Source: an uncultured Ileibacterium sp. (lineage in GTDB: Bacteria; Bacillota; Clostridia; Peptostreptococcales; Anaerovoracaceae). Taken from it: 6,797 nt of DNA. The notes below the pieces were generated by a model. The model did no database searches. It was not told where the DNA came from and saw only the letters and a list, made by a program, of their open reading frames with translations. The number at the start of each line of letters is the position of its first letter. Position 1 is the stretch's first letter. Below are positions 6,331-6,797 of this stretch, piece by piece. The DNA lies in NCBI GenBank assembly GCA_902488835.1, contig CABTXQ010000052.1, positions 1 through 6,797 of the forward strand, written 5' to 3'. Both the position numbers and the translations under genes were made by a program.

Positions 6331-6797
6331 TTGGCTAAATATATTATCAGTATTATTGTGCTAATAGCTTTTTCAGGTATATTTTCTGCGACCGAGACGG
6401 CTTTTACATCGCTTAATACCGCAAAAATCAAAAAACTTGCAAACGAAGATGTTAAGAATGCGGAACTTGTTCTTTTGCTTGTTTCAAAATATGACAAACT
6501 GCTTTCAACGATTTTGATTGGAAACAATATAGCAAATATTGCTTGTACTGCTATTGCAACCATAATGTTTATAGAATTGTTAGGTCCTGTTGGAGGAACT
6601 GTTGCGACGGTTGTAATAACCTTACTTGTGCTTATTTTTGGTGAAATTACTCCTAAAAACTTTGCAAAAGAGAAGGATGAAGAGTTTTCACTTTTTATTG
6701 CACCTTTCATAAATTTCCTAATGTATCTATTTGCACCGCTTAACTTGCTCTTCTCATCGTGGAAGAGACTGATAAGCGGTATTTCTAATACAAGCGA
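6331..6797 (+). CDS. CNNM/CorC (HlyC) family membrane protein, N-terminal part
   Basis: This open frame runs off the right edge; 155 codons are present, covering most of the CNNM transmembrane domain (DUF21). Diagnostic segments are SGIFSATETAFTSLN (15-29) in the first helix, LLSTILIGNNIANI (57-70) at the second, and LIFGEITPKNFAKE (101-114) at the end of the third, including the family's GEITPK. Full members add a CBS pair and a CorC/HlyC domain, which would lie beyond the window. The family is linked to Mg2+ efflux; older annotations say hemolysin C. The start is TTG: AGGAG at 6322-6326 sits 4 nt before it, an in-frame TAA at 6328-6330 immediately precedes it, and the next in-frame ATG falls at residue 79, inside the domain. 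An overlapping minus-strand frame at 6252-6710 is only its shadow. Confidence 0.9.
   Translation, partial: MAKYIISIIVLIAFSGIFSATETAFTSLNTAKIKKLANEDVKNAELVLLLVSKYDKLLSTILIGNNIANIACTAIATIMFIELLGPVGGTVATVVITLLVLIFGEITPKNFAKEKDEEFSLFIAPFINFLMYLFAPLNLLFSSWKRLISGISNTS

Noticed and set aside
6252..6710. Minus-strand open frame of 152 codons
   Set aside because: It is the antisense shadow of the CNNM gene, whose plus-strand frame has clear family motifs. The minus product has no recognisable family features.
1..6797. CRISPR array, insertion sequence, phage, toxin-antitoxin or defence system
   Set aside because: No regularly spaced repeats, transposase, integrase or paired small toxin-antitoxin frames are visible. 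All large frames belong to common housekeeping or transport families.

Overview
The window looks like an ordinary chromosomal stretch of a low-GC Bacillota, most likely an anaerobic Clostridia-type organism. This rests on the AT-rich sequence, strong Shine-Dalgarno sites of the AGGAGG/GGGAGG type, sigma-A-like promoters, a solo BioY, and a duplicated FtsX-type permease of a style common in clostridial genomes. The genus cannot be named from the sequence alone. There is no transposase, phage gene, CRISPR array or obvious foreign island.

Layout. The left edge (1-25, minus strand) is the 5' quarter of a tRNA gene cut by the window boundary. Just upstream of it, also on the minus strand, is bioY (61-609), the membrane substrate-binding subunit of an ECF-type biotin transporter. 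Divergent from bioY is a two-gene ABC operon: a MacB/LolD-class ATPase (755-1456) and an 804-residue permease with two FtsX modules (1467-3881). The bioY and ABC promoters overlap physically, and a perfect 7+7 dyad at 688-712 covers parts of both.

The ABC permease converges with a minus-strand gene for a ten-helix drug/metabolite (EamA) transporter (3887-4747), with only 5 bp between the two stop codons. That gene is divergent from a two-gene redox operon: a pirin-family cupin (4825-5673) and an NAD(P)H-dependent FMN reductase (5685-6227). At the right edge, a CNNM/CorC-type membrane protein begins with a TTG codon at 6331 and runs off the window.

How the genes fit together. Three small units are clear: bioY for biotin uptake (probably relying on a shared ECF energising module encoded elsewhere), the ATPase-permease pair, and the pirin-flavin reductase pair. 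The last two are each tightly spaced with a Shine-Dalgarno directly at the upstream stop codon. The DMT transporter and the CNNM protein look like independent units. Nothing links the units into one pathway.

I found no convincing new system. The most useful observations concern regulation: the shared dyad over the bioY/ABC divergent promoters, a probable leaderless start for the DMT gene, and T8 homopolymers in a promoter spacer and in the permease gene. Start-site corrections for the ATPase and pirin, and a TTG-initiated partial CNNM gene, also matter for annotation.
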